From a virus, in the IMG/VR virus record IMGVR_UViG_3300037587_000361, positions 1 to 21,906 of that record: a DNA stretch of 21,906 nt, one strand, 5' to 3'. Below, one piece after another: positions 1-5,501 of this stretch. How positions within the stretch are numbered: position 1 is the stretch's first letter; each line of letters starts with the position of its first letter. The notes under the pieces were generated by a model, which ran no database searches, had not been told where the DNA came from, and was given only the letters and a program-made list of their open reading frames with translations. The position numbers were made by a program, and so were the translations under genes.

Positions 1-1
1 A

Positions 2-133
2 TTCAAGACTTCGACCGTTCAGGTAGTCAGAACATATACAGGTTATGATAAACAAAGCTTAGCCTTTCCTTGGTGGGTTACTACAAATGCCCGAAAGAAG
101 GTGTTGGAAAAGGGGTGTTTGATAAAGAGTTAA
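2..133 (+). CDS. C-terminal part of an unknown protein, cut by the window edge
   Basis: The frame is open from base 2 and ends at TAA 131-133, giving 43 residues with an FPWW motif and a basic C-terminus (RKKVLEKG). The start lies outside the window. I do not recognise the protein. It runs in the same direction as everything else and ends 15 bases before the next start, which fits the packed phage layout, but the short length makes chance possible. Confidence 0.45.
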   Translation, partial: FKTSTVQVVRTYTGYDKQSLAFPWWVTTNARKKVLEKGCLIKS

Positions 134-148
134 CAAAAGATAATAGTT

Positions 149-433
149 ATGGGAAGATACAAGAACAAGACTAAGAAAGAGCGTCAGCAATGGTGGGCTG
201 ACTTAACGACTGAGCAGCAAGCCATACACTTGGAAAGATGGCAAGCTGGGAAGTCTATAATGAGACGTTCAAGGTCTATTGAGTTTATGTCTAAGATAAC
301 CATATTATTCAGCTGTAAAAAGTGTTTTCACGGCCAAGGTAGGAATTGCACTGATAACTTGCCGAATGGCTGTGAGTATTGGTTCCATCCTAAGAGTAAA
401 AAGATGGGGATTGCTTATAAACGGACAGCATAA
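149..433 (+). CDS. Small basic protein with four cysteines (possible zinc site)
   Basis: 94 residues. The N-terminal half is Lys/Arg/Gln/Trp-rich (KKERQQWWADL) and probably helical. The C-terminal half has Cys56, Cys59, Cys67 and Cys75 in a CKKC-x7-C-x7-C pattern that could bind zinc. No strong ribosome site precedes the ATG, so the start is only moderately certain. The gene is followed closely by other cysteine-bearing small proteins. Known: such proteins are frequent in phage accessory regions and often bind nucleic acid. Inferred: DNA or RNA binding. The specific role is unknown. Confidence 0.65.
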   Translation: MGRYKNKTKKERQQWWADLTTEQQAIHLERWQAGKSIMRRSRSIEFMSKITILFSCKKCFHGQGRNCTDNLPNGCEYWFHPKSKKMGIAYKRTA

Positions 434-449
434 GAGAAGAGGCAAGAAA

Positions 450-731
450 ATGAAGTTAACTTGTCAAAAATGTAAGCATAAATGGGAAGTAATGTCTGGG
501 ATGTTAGCACGTCATCCTCGGCCTTTAAGTAAATGTCCTGAATGTAAGGGACAAGGTACAGTCAATAAAGTTGGATTGCGTTCACTTATTGCCAGAGATT
601 ACACGACAAGATTAGTAGGAAGATTAGGGCGTTCAGACAAAAATTCCAAAACAAAAGATAAAGTTATGAAAACTCATTTCAGAAATCAAAAAGAGAGAAT
701 AGATGCAAAAATGAATAGTTTGGGTTATTGA
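450..731 (+). CDS. Small zinc-ribbon-like protein with a basic C-terminal tail
   Basis: I chose ATG 450 over the in-frame ATG at 366: it follows an AGAAGAGG ribosome site, and the longer form would overlap the previous gene by 68 bases. The protein has 93 residues. Cys5-x2-Cys8 and Cys29-x2-Cys32 (TCQKCKHKW and KCPEC) form a typical small zinc ribbon, followed by a strongly basic, probably helical tail (TTRLVGRLGRSDKN, then many Lys/Arg). Known: this layout is common in nucleic-acid-binding accessory proteins. No partner or reaction can be assigned. It sits in a run of tiny Cys-x2-Cys genes. Confidence 0.65.
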   Translation: MKLTCQKCKHKWEVMSGMLARHPRPLSKCPECKGQGTVNKVGLRSLIARDYTTRLVGRLGRSDKNSKTKDKVMKTHFRNQKERIDAKMNSLGY

Positions 732-754
732 GATGCACAGACTAAAAAACAGAT

Positions 755-895
755 ATGAATAAAGACTGCAAAACTTGCAAGGAAAACAAAGATTGCGTAA
801 ACATAGGAAAGTTCAAAGAGAACGACTGTTTGCAATACGTAATGACTATAAAAGCAATGAACGAAGAAATTGAGAATTTAGATGTAAATGAGTGA
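755..895 (+). CDS. 46-residue cysteine-rich protein
   Basis: ATG 755 opens a 46-residue frame ending TGA 893-895, with the stop overlapping the next start. The N-terminus is cysteine-dense (MNKDCKTCKENKDC, then NDCLQY): four to five cysteines in 30 residues suggest a small metal or disulfide knot. The C-terminus is acidic. A competing 9-codon ATG frame at 733 overlaps it. Function unknown. Support comes from the spacing, the overlap and the cysteine pattern shared with its neighbours. Confidence 0.5.
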   Translation: MNKDCKTCKENKDCVNIGKFKENDCLQYVMTIKAMNEEIENLDVNE

Positions 896-1031
896 AGCCA
901 CAAAAAAGACAAAAGATTACACGCTTAAAGCAATATGTCCTGACTGTGGACGAATAGGTTGGGAAAATTGTATTTGTGATGATTATTATGATTTAGAGGA
1001 TGACGAATGGGGATATGAGGACGAAGATTAA
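888..1031 (+). CDS. 47-residue zinc-ribbon-like protein with an acidic tail
   Basis: ATG 888 overlaps the previous stop by 8 bases, and its TAA (1029-1031) shares an A with the next ATG, so the gene is translationally coupled on both sides. It carries ICPDCGRIGW and NCICDD, two cysteine pairs about 11 residues apart, typical of a minimal zinc ribbon. The last 20 residues are almost all Asp/Glu/Tyr (DDYYDLEDDEW). The acidic tail on a zinc knuckle is unusual. Function unknown. Confidence 0.55.
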   Translation: MSEATKKTKDYTLKAICPDCGRIGWENCICDDYYDLEDDEWGYEDED

Positions 1032-1144
1032 TGGACACAAAACAGCTTGAAACTTTGAGTTATAAGCCTGATTGTGAATGCGCAGCTTGTGCAATTGAGG
1101 TAAGAGCGGAACAACCCGCCAAGGTCCCGCCAACGACTGAATGA
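1031..1144 (+). CDS. 37-residue cysteine-containing peptide
   Basis: The start overlaps the previous stop (TAATG, 1029-1033). The 37-residue product contains CECAAC, three cysteines in six positions, and ends in a Pro/Thr-rich stretch (AKVPPTTE). Coupled translation with its upstream neighbour is the main support. The small size leaves doubt, and no family is recognised. Confidence 0.4.
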   Translation: MDTKQLETLSYKPDCECAACAIEVRAEQPAKVPPTTE

Positions 1145-1179
1145 GAGGTTAGAGAAATTACATAAAGAAACTCAGTTGA

Positions 1180-1332
1180 ATGAAAGAAGAAGAAGCACAG
1201 AAAATAGTTGATGAAGGCAATCAGAGAATCGAAGCAAGGATTCAACACTGTAATGAGGTTGGTTCTTATGGCCCAAGGCGTTCATTTCATTGGGAAGTGC
1301 GTGGTGGCGAACCCTGCTTAGTAGAAGATTAA
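1180..1332 (+). CDS. 50-residue protein of unknown function
   Basis: ATG 1180 is the first ATG after an in-frame stop at 1177. The product is helical at the N-terminus (EEEAQKIVDEGNQRIEARI), then SYGPRRSFHWEVRGGEPCLV. A ten-codon ATG frame (1333-1365) sits between this gene and the next, and may only bridge ribosomes to the start at 1366. No ribosome site is strong. I do not recognise it. Confidence 0.45.
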   Translation: MKEEEAQKIVDEGNQRIEARIQHCNEVGSYGPRRSFHWEVRGGEPCLVED

Positions 1333-1365
1333 ATGAAACACCAAAACAAGCGCAGAGGTGTTTGA

Positions 1366-1521
1366 ATGATAGCCAAAATAACATTTGAAGATAAAGATGA
1401 TGAGGTCGAAATTGGTATTGAAAATGTGATGGCGGATAAGCCGACAGAAGCACAGAAAGCAGCTTTGCAGCTATTTGTTAAGATTAAAGCATACATTAAA
1501 AAAGAACTTGAAGTAAAATGA
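1366..1521 (+). CDS. 51-residue protein of unknown function
   Basis: ATG 1366 lies seven bases after AGAGG (1354-1358), good spacing for a ribosome site. The sequence begins with a short beta-like segment (IAKITFEDKDDEVEIGIE) and ends in an amphipathic helix (AQKAALQLFVKIKAYIKKEL). It overlaps the next gene by ATGA (1518-1521). It looks like a genuinely folded small phage protein. No family is recognised. Confidence 0.55.
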   Translation: MIAKITFEDKDDEVEIGIENVMADKPTEAQKAALQLFVKIKAYIKKELEVK

Positions 1522-1619
1522 AGTCCATAAACAAACACAGACAACGCACAGAGCAGTTAAGACAGGCCACAGCACGGCGCAGGATGGTCGAACAGTGCAG
1601 ATTCAATATAGTTGATTGA
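1518..1619 (+). CDS. 33-residue Arg-rich peptide, or N-terminal half of a stop-interrupted gene
   Basis: The start overlaps the previous stop (ATGA). The product is very basic (NKHRQRTEQLRQATARRRM) and ends at TGA 1617-1619. The same frame stays open after that TGA for 61 more codons and encodes a convincing zinc ribbon. One reading is therefore a single 94-residue protein with an in-frame TGA, where TGG (Trp) would be one base different. The other reading is two coupled genes, this one being an Arg-rich peptide. Confidence 0.4.
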   Translation: MKSINKHRQRTEQLRQATARRRMVEQCRFNIVD

Positions 1620-1646
1620 GCAAGGCGTGCTTGTAGAGGTAAAATA

Positions 1647-1805
1647 ATAGAAACTAAACAGTGCCCAAAATGTTTTTGTTGGTTAATTGAGATTCGGACG
1701 GATTTGAATGGAGATTTCCCCGTAGGTAGATGTGCAGATTGTGGGTTTTATTTTATGGACGAAAAAGATGAGCAACGCATAAGAGAACGAATAGGAGTAA
1801 CATAA
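1647..1805 (+). CDS. Zinc-ribbon-like small protein, probable ATA start
   Basis: From 1620 to TAA 1803-1805 the frame is open and contains CPKCFCW and RCADCGFYF, two Cys-x2-Cys pairs 20 residues apart, typical of a zinc ribbon. It then has a charged helix (DEKDEQRIRERIG). There is no ATG, GTG or TTG before the first cysteine pair. The only well-placed initiation signal is AGAGG (1635-1639), seven bases before ATA 1647; a second ATA is at 1644. I therefore mark ATA 1647 as start, giving 52 residues. The alternative is readthrough or mutation of the TGA at 1617 joining it to the upstream peptide. The coding potential is clear, the start is not. Confidence 0.5.
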   Translation: METKQCPKCFCWLIEIRTDLNGDFPVGRCADCGFYFMDEKDEQRIRERIGVT

Positions 1806-1820
1806 TAAAAAGATTAAATA

Positions 1821-1895
1821 ATGAACGAGAACAGGCAAATATTCGTAAACACTGTAAACACTTATATGGCAAATTCTAATGAAAGCAGAAATTAA
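1821..1895 (+). CDS. Possible 24-residue peptide
   Basis: ATG 1821 to TAA 1893-1895, beginning MNENRQIFVNTVNTYM. It overlaps the start of the next gene in another frame and has no clear ribosome site. Only gene packing supports it. It could be non-coding leader for the gene at 1879. Confidence 0.2.
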   Translation: MNENRQIFVNTVNTYMANSNESRN

Positions 1896-2049
1896 GGAAG
1901 GTATTTTAGTAGTAAGGGCTGAATCAATAGAAGAAAACCAATCTCTTCGGCGTTGGCGAAAAAAATACATTGAAACTCCGAAGGAACAAGCGGGAAAGAA
2001 ATGGTTTGAATGCTATTATTGTAACCCAGTGCAGACGGTGGTGTTATGA
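1879..2049 (+). CDS. 56-residue basic protein with CYYC pair, coupled to terminase small subunit
   Basis: ATG 1879 to TGA 2047-2049, the stop overlapping the ATG of the terminase small subunit (ATGA). The N-terminus is probably a beta segment (EIKEGILVVRAESI), followed by a basic stretch (LRRWRKKYI) and FECYYCNP, a single Cys-x2-Cys pair. The coupling suggests co-expression with packaging genes. Function unknown. Confidence 0.5.
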   Translation: MKAEIKEGILVVRAESIEENQSLRRWRKKYIETPKEQAGKKWFECYYCNPVQTVVL

Positions 2050-2492
2050 ACTTCAAACAAACATTATTCGTTCAGTACTACACAGAGGGAGAGACTAAGG
2101 GGAACTGTGAACAGTCAATGCTTAAAGCAGGATATAAGAGTAAATACGCACGTGGGCATTGTGGAACATTCTTAGTGGCAAATAGTTGCGTCCAAAAAGC
2201 GATAAAAGAAGCCATTGAGATGCTAAAAATAGCCTGGACGGATAGGATAAATAAAGTAATCGCAAGGCTCCAAAAAGAGATGGATAACACTACAAGTATA
2301 TCCTCATTATGCCTGTTAGTTAACGCTCAAAAGGGTTATATGGACATGCAGGCTAAGAATCAAGGGGAGTATGGTGCTGACAACGCTCAAAGGACCGAGC
2401 AAGTCAAATTAGACCAAGTACACAAAGAGGAAGCTCAAAGGATAGCTAAAATCCTGAATTTAGAGGATGCAAGGAAGGGAAAGGCGGGTTAA
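2046..2492 (+). CDS. terS: Terminase small subunit
   Basis: 148 residues. Residues 2-55 match the helix-turn-helix pattern of the Terminase_2 family. An N-terminal KQTLFVQYY leads to GNCEQSMLKAGYKSKYAR and then a helix with many Ala/Lys. Known: in this family the segment around the AGY motif recognises the packaging site, and the protein oligomerises to load the large subunit. The middle (TDRINKVIARLQKEM) looks like an oligomerisation helix and the tail is charged. It overlaps its neighbours at both ends (ATGA and TAATG). Unusually, the large subunit gene lies 3.2 kb downstream instead of next to it. Family assignment is by motif reading only. Confidence 0.8.
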   Translation: MNFKQTLFVQYYTEGETKGNCEQSMLKAGYKSKYARGHCGTFLVANSCVQKAIKEAIEMLKIAWTDRINKVIARLQKEMDNTTSISSLCLLVNAQKGYMDMQAKNQGEYGADNAQRTEQVKLDQVHKEEAQRIAKILNLEDARKGKAG

Positions 2493-2683
2493 TGCCACTT
2501 TCAGGACAAGCTAAGACAGACTATCAACGTGAGTATATGCGTAAGCGTAGGGCTTTGGGGTCTAACACAGGCGTTACGATAAGACCTAAATCTGTTAGAC
2601 CTGAGCAGGTTGGTCTTGTTAGACCTAAAGGTGTGAGTGATAACCAATGGGCTTATATCCAAATGAAGGCAGAGAATGAATAG
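2492..2683 (+). CDS. Small basic protein with repeated VRP motifs, next to terminase small subunit
   Basis: 63 residues, starting at TAATG overlap with the terminase gene. The N-terminus is very basic (TDYQREYMRKRRALG). Then comes a repeat of Arg-Pro units (IRPKSVRPEQVGLVRPKGV) and a C-terminal SDNQWAYIQMK. I recall small phage proteins of this general form (GQAKTDYQREYMRKRR followed by VRP repeats) near packaging genes, but cannot name a function. The basic helix suggests nucleic-acid contact. Confidence 0.65.
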   Translation: MPLSGQAKTDYQREYMRKRRALGSNTGVTIRPKSVRPEQVGLVRPKGVSDNQWAYIQMKAENE

Positions 2684-2849
2684 TAAGTGGAAGCCAGCTA
2701 AAACAAATAATGGATGGTGGATGGCAAGATGCATAGATTTAGTAACTACAGATTCAACGGAAAAGTATAGTGCTGTTGAATGCAGACAGATGTATTGGTG
2801 GGAGAGGATTAGATACTTCAGGCTATGGAGAGCGGAGCGTGGAAGATAA
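2676..2849 (+). CDS. 57-residue Trp/Arg-rich protein
   Basis: ATG 2676 overlaps the previous gene by 8 bases, and the TAA at 2847-2849 forms part of the TAAGGAG ribosome site of the next gene. The sequence is rich in Trp and Arg (SKWKPAKTNNGWWMARC, then MYWWERIRYFRLWRAERGR). It is probably soluble and basic. Function unknown. Confidence 0.6.
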   Translation: MNSKWKPAKTNNGWWMARCIDLVTTDSTEKYSAVECRQMYWWERIRYFRLWRAERGR

Positions 2850-2860
2850 GGAGTAGTAAT

Positions 2861-2944
2861 ATGAGTCCAGGATGGTTAGTACCAATGTTTGCATTAGGGA
2901 TAATTGCGGGCATAATACTTGAGAAGGTATTGAATGCACTGTAA
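2861..2944 (+). CDS. 27-residue single-span membrane peptide
   Basis: AAGGAG (2848-2853) lies seven bases before ATG 2861. The product is essentially one hydrophobic helix (WLVPMFALGIIAGIILEKV) with short polar ends, so it should insert in the host inner membrane. Such tiny membrane proteins in phages may modulate the envelope or assist lysis. Nothing here decides that. The strong ribosome site and the next gene's TAAGGAG overlapping the stop support its reality. Confidence 0.5.
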   Translation: MSPGWLVPMFALGIIAGIILEKVLNAL

Positions 2945-2956
2945 GGAGTAGCATAG

Positions 2957-3124
2957 ATGGACAAGTGGAGACAGAGTGAAGCAGATAGGTATCAAGAGGC
3001 TAATAAGCAGGCAGTGGAGCGTTACAAGCAGGCCTTAGTTAACTCCTTGAACGGCAAAGACTTAGGGGGTGGCCTTAAAAAAGGGCTTGACCCCCCAAAG
3101 GGGCGGGGATGGCTAAAGTCATAA
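2957..3124 (+). CDS. 55-residue helical and Gly-rich protein
   Basis: TAAGGAG (2942-2948) precedes ATG 2957. The N-terminal 30 residues form a charged helix (DKWRQSEADRYQEANKQAVE). The C-terminus is Gly/Lys/Pro-rich (LGGGLKKGLDPPKGRGW). Bases 3063-3106 contain G-runs facing C-runs that could pair in the mRNA. Function unknown. Confidence 0.5.
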   Translation: MDKWRQSEADRYQEANKQAVERYKQALVNSLNGKDLGGGLKKGLDPPKGRGWLKS

Positions 3125-3170
3125 TGAGCTAAGACATTCATATTGATTTTAAGAGGTGTCAAGATAACTT

Positions 3171-3383
3171 ATGGAATACATATTATTAACCTTTTATAAC
3201 CGAGGAACTACAAGAAAGCCTATTTGGGAGGTATATGGCTGGAAGAACGATTATACTAACGATTTTTTAGATAGTTTCAAAACAAAATCTCAGGCTATCG
3301 AATATGCTCATACTTTTTCTGCTCCAGTACTTTCAACATCTAAGGGTCATATTATAGCTGAGAAACTAAGCAGAAAGTCATAA
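3171..3383 (+). CDS. 70-residue protein of unknown function
   Basis: The sequence looks like a small alpha/beta fold: MEYILLTFYNRG, a WEVYGW segment, then FLDSFKTKSQAIEYAHTF. A charged helix after two strands resembles small phage proteins that take an amino-acid sequence pattern of the type strand-strand-helix. An AAGAGGT stretch lies 13 bases upstream, a weak ribosome site. No family is named. Confidence 0.55.
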   Translation: MEYILLTFYNRGTTRKPIWEVYGWKNDYTNDFLDSFKTKSQAIEYAHTFSAPVLSTSKGHIIAEKLSRKS

Positions 3384-3440
3384 TGTAACCCGATATATAT
3401 ACTGGATTTACGAATGTCAAGACAATATAAGGACTTATAG

Positions 3441-3653
3441 ATGGATGTTATAGTTCCTATGTTATTTAGTTTTTGGATGTGCGTGATTTACGTAATTTTC
3501 AGCATAGTTATGATAGCCATTTGGGTTTGTATTGGTATTATGGGTGGCCCTGCTGTGAGACTCAAGAGGCCGAAGATTCCTTTGCCTCCGAAATTACCCG
3601 ATATACCTTCCCCAGTCCCCCTACAAGCCCCGGAGAGGCCGCTGGAGGCGTAA
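3441..3653 (+). CDS. Membrane-anchored protein with a proline-rich tail
   Basis: 70 residues. Residues 3-36 are almost entirely hydrophobic (MLFSFWMCVIYVIFSIVMI and IWVCIGIMG), one long or two short membrane spans. The remaining half is basic then proline-rich (RPKIPLPPKLPDIPSPVPL). An AAGGAC site at 3428-3433 precedes ATG 3441. The shape, an inner-membrane anchor with a stiff tail, is seen in some phage lysis accessory proteins, but there is no neighbouring endolysin or holin, so this is not a claim of function. Confidence 0.5.
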   Translation: MDVIVPMLFSFWMCVIYVIFSIVMIAIWVCIGIMGGPAVRLKRPKIPLPPKLPDIPSPVPLQAPERPLEA

Positions 3654-3656
3654 AGT

Positions 3657-3857
3657 ATGATAGTAAGTAGAGAAACAATCAATGACATAATAAGCAGTGG
3701 CATACGTATATCTTGTGTTGTTGACCAAAATCTTGCTATCGCCAAACATATTATATCAAGACAGATACAAAAGCCTATGTCTGAAATGATTGCTTTTTAT
3801 GTTCCTAATGGCGATGTAGCGGTAATTCCTAAGAACCCATTAGCCCATAAGGCGTAA
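3657..3857 (+). CDS. 66-residue protein of unknown function
   Basis: Begins MIVSRETINDIISSGIRIS, followed by a helical segment (QNLAIAKHIISRQIQ) and a strand-like C-terminus (MIAFYVPNGDVAVIPKN). Its start is preceded by GGAGGCGTAAAGT, related to the linker repeats nearby, and its last codons (LAHKA stop) form the first full copy of that linker. Function unknown. Confidence 0.5.
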   Translation: MIVSRETINDIISSGIRISCVVDQNLAIAKHIISRQIQKPMSEMIAFYVPNGDVAVIPKNPLAHKA

Positions 3858-3863
3858 AGTATG
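3839..3863 (+). repeat. Linker repeat, copy 1 (inside the end of a gene)
   Basis: TTAGCCCATAAGG-CGTAAAGTATG. It ends in an ATG opening a seven-codon frame (3861-3884, SNQAFP after Met). It matches copies at 3878-3896 and 4379-4397, allowing single-base gaps. Here the repeat is translated as the end of the previous gene. Confidence 0.6.
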
Positions 3864-3877
3864 AGTAATCAAGCATT

Positions 3878-3896
3878 CCCATAAGGACGAAATATG
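3878..3896 (+). repeat. Linker repeat, copy 2 (ribosome site and start of the next gene)
   Basis: CCCATAAGGACGAAATATG, identical to the copy at 4379-4397 in 18 of 19 bases. It supplies the AAGGA ribosome site and start codon of the gene at 3894. Confidence 0.65.
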
Positions 3897-4079
3897 AGTA
3901 AAGAAAGATATATTGGTGCTGTGCCAAATCAACCTTTGATTCAGAATAGTCATACAGAAGAAGAAATAGCTAATTTTTTTCTAAGTAGCGGGTGGTTTGC
4001 AGAACCAAGCAAATTATTAGACCCACTATTAGCTAAGATATTATTAGCTTCTTCCCCCAAGCCACAGGAGAATAAGTAA
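3894..4079 (+). CDS. 61-residue protein of unknown function
   Basis: Start set by the linker repeat (AAGGA, eight bases before ATG 3894). The product reads MSKERYIGAVPNQPLIQ, then a helix EEEIANFFLSSGWF and LLDPLLAKILLASS. The stop overlaps the next start (TAATG). Not recognised. Confidence 0.5.
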   Translation: MSKERYIGAVPNQPLIQNSHTEEEIANFFLSSGWFAEPSKLLDPLLAKILLASSPKPQENK

Positions 4080-4378
4080 TGGAAGTTGAACTTGGTATTA
4101 AGGTAAAAGATAAAATAACCGGCTTTAGGGGGGTTGCTGTCGCTCGTTGTGTATATCTGAATGGGTGCGTGCAATTTGAGATTGAACCCTTGCAATTAAA
4201 AGATGGTGTTCCACAAAAGTCATTTTGGTTGGATGAGCCGAGAGTAATTGCAATAGGAGAGAAAGAGCCAAAAGAGCAAGTAACTAAGAAAGAGATGCTT
4301 GACCATGTTGGGCGTTTCGGCCCACAAAATCATCCAGCTAAAAAAAGTCCACCAAGTTTAGCTGGTTATGAAGATTAG
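4079..4378 (+). CDS. Conserved phage protein of unknown function (KVKDKITGFRG family)
   Basis: 99 residues. ELGIKVKDKITGFRGVAVAR, LNGCVQFEIEPLQLKDG and FWLDEPRV match, from memory, a widespread family of small phage proteins with an SH3-like beta core. In these the same order (KDKITGF, YLNGC, W-DE) is followed by a GPQ-type tail, here RFGPQNHPAKK. The family has no established function. The start overlaps the preceding stop. The gene ends directly at linker repeat copy 3. The family assignment is my recollection, not a database hit. Confidence 0.7.
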   Translation: MEVELGIKVKDKITGFRGVAVARCVYLNGCVQFEIEPLQLKDGVPQKSFWLDEPRVIAIGEKEPKEQVTKKEMLDHVGRFGPQNHPAKKSPPSLAGYED

Positions 4379-4397
4379 CCCATAAGGACGAAGTATG
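4379..4397 (+). repeat. Linker repeat, copy 3 (ribosome site and start of the next gene)
   Basis: CCCATAAGGACGAAGTATG, starting one base after the TAG stop (4376-4378) of the previous gene. It differs from the copy at 3878 in one base, and shares TTAGCCCATAAGG with the copy at 3839. Confidence 0.65.
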
Positions 4398-4550
4398 CTA
4401 CGAAGATGGATAAAAAAATATGGTTACAAAGTCACAATGATTGATAAGCGACCGTTTGGAGTTGTAACGATGCGGTTTCTTGAGCCTAAAAACATAATTG
4501 GTTACATAGATTCTTGGTGTAGAGCTTTCCACACCCAGGAGAATAAATGA
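4395..4550 (+). CDS. 51-residue basic protein of unknown function
   Basis: Start codon supplied by linker repeat copy 3. The sequence is MLRRWIKKYGYKVTMIDKR, then FGVVTMRFLEPKN and GYIDSWCRAF: two or three strands and a basic N-terminus. It overlaps the next gene by ATGA (4547-4550). Confidence 0.5.
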   Translation: MLRRWIKKYGYKVTMIDKRPFGVVTMRFLEPKNIIGYIDSWCRAFHTQENK

Positions 4551-4711
4551 GCATTGAGAAGGCCAAAGAACTTTGTCGCAAATATGCAAAAGCAACCGAA
4601 TATCACGATGAGCTTATTGAAGGCGGATTTGTAGAGATGCCACCGGTGGTCAAGAAATTTGTAAATCAAGTTGGGCAGGAGATTTTAGATGAGCTTGAAC
4701 AGGCACACTAA
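4547..4711 (+). CDS. 54-residue helical protein of unknown function
   Basis: Translationally coupled to the previous gene by ATGA. Probably all-helical (EKAKELCRKYAKATEYHDE, then FVNQVGQEILDELEQ). Its last 23 bases overlap the next gene in another frame. Function unknown. Confidence 0.5.
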   Translation: MSIEKAKELCRKYAKATEYHDELIEGGFVEMPPVVKKFVNQVGQEILDELEQAH

Positions 4712-4898
4712 GCAATATGCTCGCATAGGTGATGGCGTAGGACTTTGGTGTGGTAAGAAACTAATTGCACACAATCCCCATCGTAGTACGAATTTTTCTA
4801 TGGAACCGTGTGAATGCGGAATGGAAGTACGGACTATTGGTTGTTCACCGGAAACTGATAAGGTTCAAGAGTATGAGAGGCAAAATGAACAGACGTAA
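4689..4898 (+). CDS. 69-residue Cys/His-containing protein
   Basis: CAGGAG (4677-4682) lies before ATG 4689. The product carries LWCGKKLIAHNPHR and EPCECGMEVRTIGC, so four cysteines and two histidines could hold a metal. It overlaps the following Tat-signal gene by 14 bases. Not recognised. Confidence 0.5.
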   Translation: MSLNRHTKQYARIGDGVGLWCGKKLIAHNPHRSTNFSMEPCECGMEVRTIGCSPETDKVQEYERQNEQT

Positions 4899-5388
4899 TT
4901 TCTTCAAGACAGTTACAGGATTTATCGCAGGTGTATGTGCAGCGTGCGTACCGAAAGCTAAAGCGAAGTTAAGAGATTTCGATGCCCACCTTGTTCTTGG
5001 CGATGATTTTGATGAAGTTGATTTGCTTGAGACCAAAACGCATCCTTCGTGTTATGGACATTTCAGAAGTTACGGCGTGTTGGATTGTTCTGTTGATTGT
5101 GAATTTACTGAGGAATGTAGTCAATTGGGTCAAGTACCTGAATATTCTTCCAGTGCCTCTATGTCAGGCCATCCTTCTGCTACAAATTCAGTAGAGGCTG
5201 AAGGTAATTTTGTTTATGGTTGGATGGATGATTGGGATGGTAAAATTATTTGTCATAGTTGTTCAACTAAAGACTGCGGCGTACGGGATTACGCATGTAA
5301 AATAACAAATTACCCAGAACACAATATCCACGACAAATTAGTTGCTTATTGTGGATGGCATTTTTTATACGGAAAATGGAAGAAATAA
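4885..5388 (+). CDS. Exported cysteine-rich protein with a twin-arginine signal
   Basis: I chose ATG 4885, four bases after GAGAGG (4876-4880). The product then begins MNRRNFFKTVTGFIAG, a textbook Tat signal: RRNFFK, then a hydrophobic stretch, then an AKA cleavage-like site near residue 25. ATG 4873 would add MRGK; the in-frame ATG 4765 is unlikely because it hides the signal. The mature part (about 140 residues) is acidic and has clustered cysteines (SCYGH, DCSVDCEFTEEC, CHSCSTKDCG). Known: Tat exports folded, often cofactor-bearing proteins across the inner membrane. Inferred: a metal- or disulfide-bearing protein acting in the envelope. The reaction is unknown. Confidence 0.65.
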   Translation: MNRRNFFKTVTGFIAGVCAACVPKAKAKLRDFDAHLVLGDDFDEVDLLETKTHPSCYGHFRSYGVLDCSVDCEFTEECSQLGQVPEYSSSASMSGHPSATNSVEAEGNFVYGWMDDWDGKIICHSCSTKDCGVRDYACKITNYPEHNIHDKLVAYCGWHFLYGKWKK

Positions 5389-5430
5389 TGACCTAAAAGC
5401 TAAAACTTAAAGATTGAATATGCAACGAAT

Positions 5431-5472
5431 ACGGGCAAGTGGATGTCCACTCATTCACTATGCCCGTTTTTT
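5431..5472 (+). terminator. Probable intrinsic terminator before the packaging/head block
   Basis: ACGGGCAAGTG pairs with CACT-A-TGCCCGT, with a single bulged A, and is followed by TTTTTT. The loop contains its own small inverted repeat (AGTGGATGTCCACT), so two alternative folds exist. It lies in the 113-base gap after the Tat-signal gene. A 36-codon frame from ATG 5420 runs through it but is less convincing than the hairpin. Confidence 0.7.
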
Positions 5473-5501
5473 GTTGCCCCGGAAGTTGAGAGATTATTGG
5501 G

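Noticed and set aside
366-449. Longer start (ATG 366) for the zinc-ribbon gene
   Set aside because: It overlaps the previous gene, and ATG 450 has a better ribosome site directly upstream.
1518-1805. Recoded TGA (alternative genetic code)
   Set aside because: Many genes here end at TGA (for example 895, 9221, 15971, 16704), so TGA is an ordinary stop.
3063-3106. G-run/C-run hairpin as terminator
   Set aside because: It lies inside a coding frame and has no T-run after it.
4765-4884. Longer start for the Tat-signal gene
   Set aside because: It would overlap the previous gene by 134 bases and bury the RRNFFK signal; ATG 4885 has GAGAGG at good spacing.
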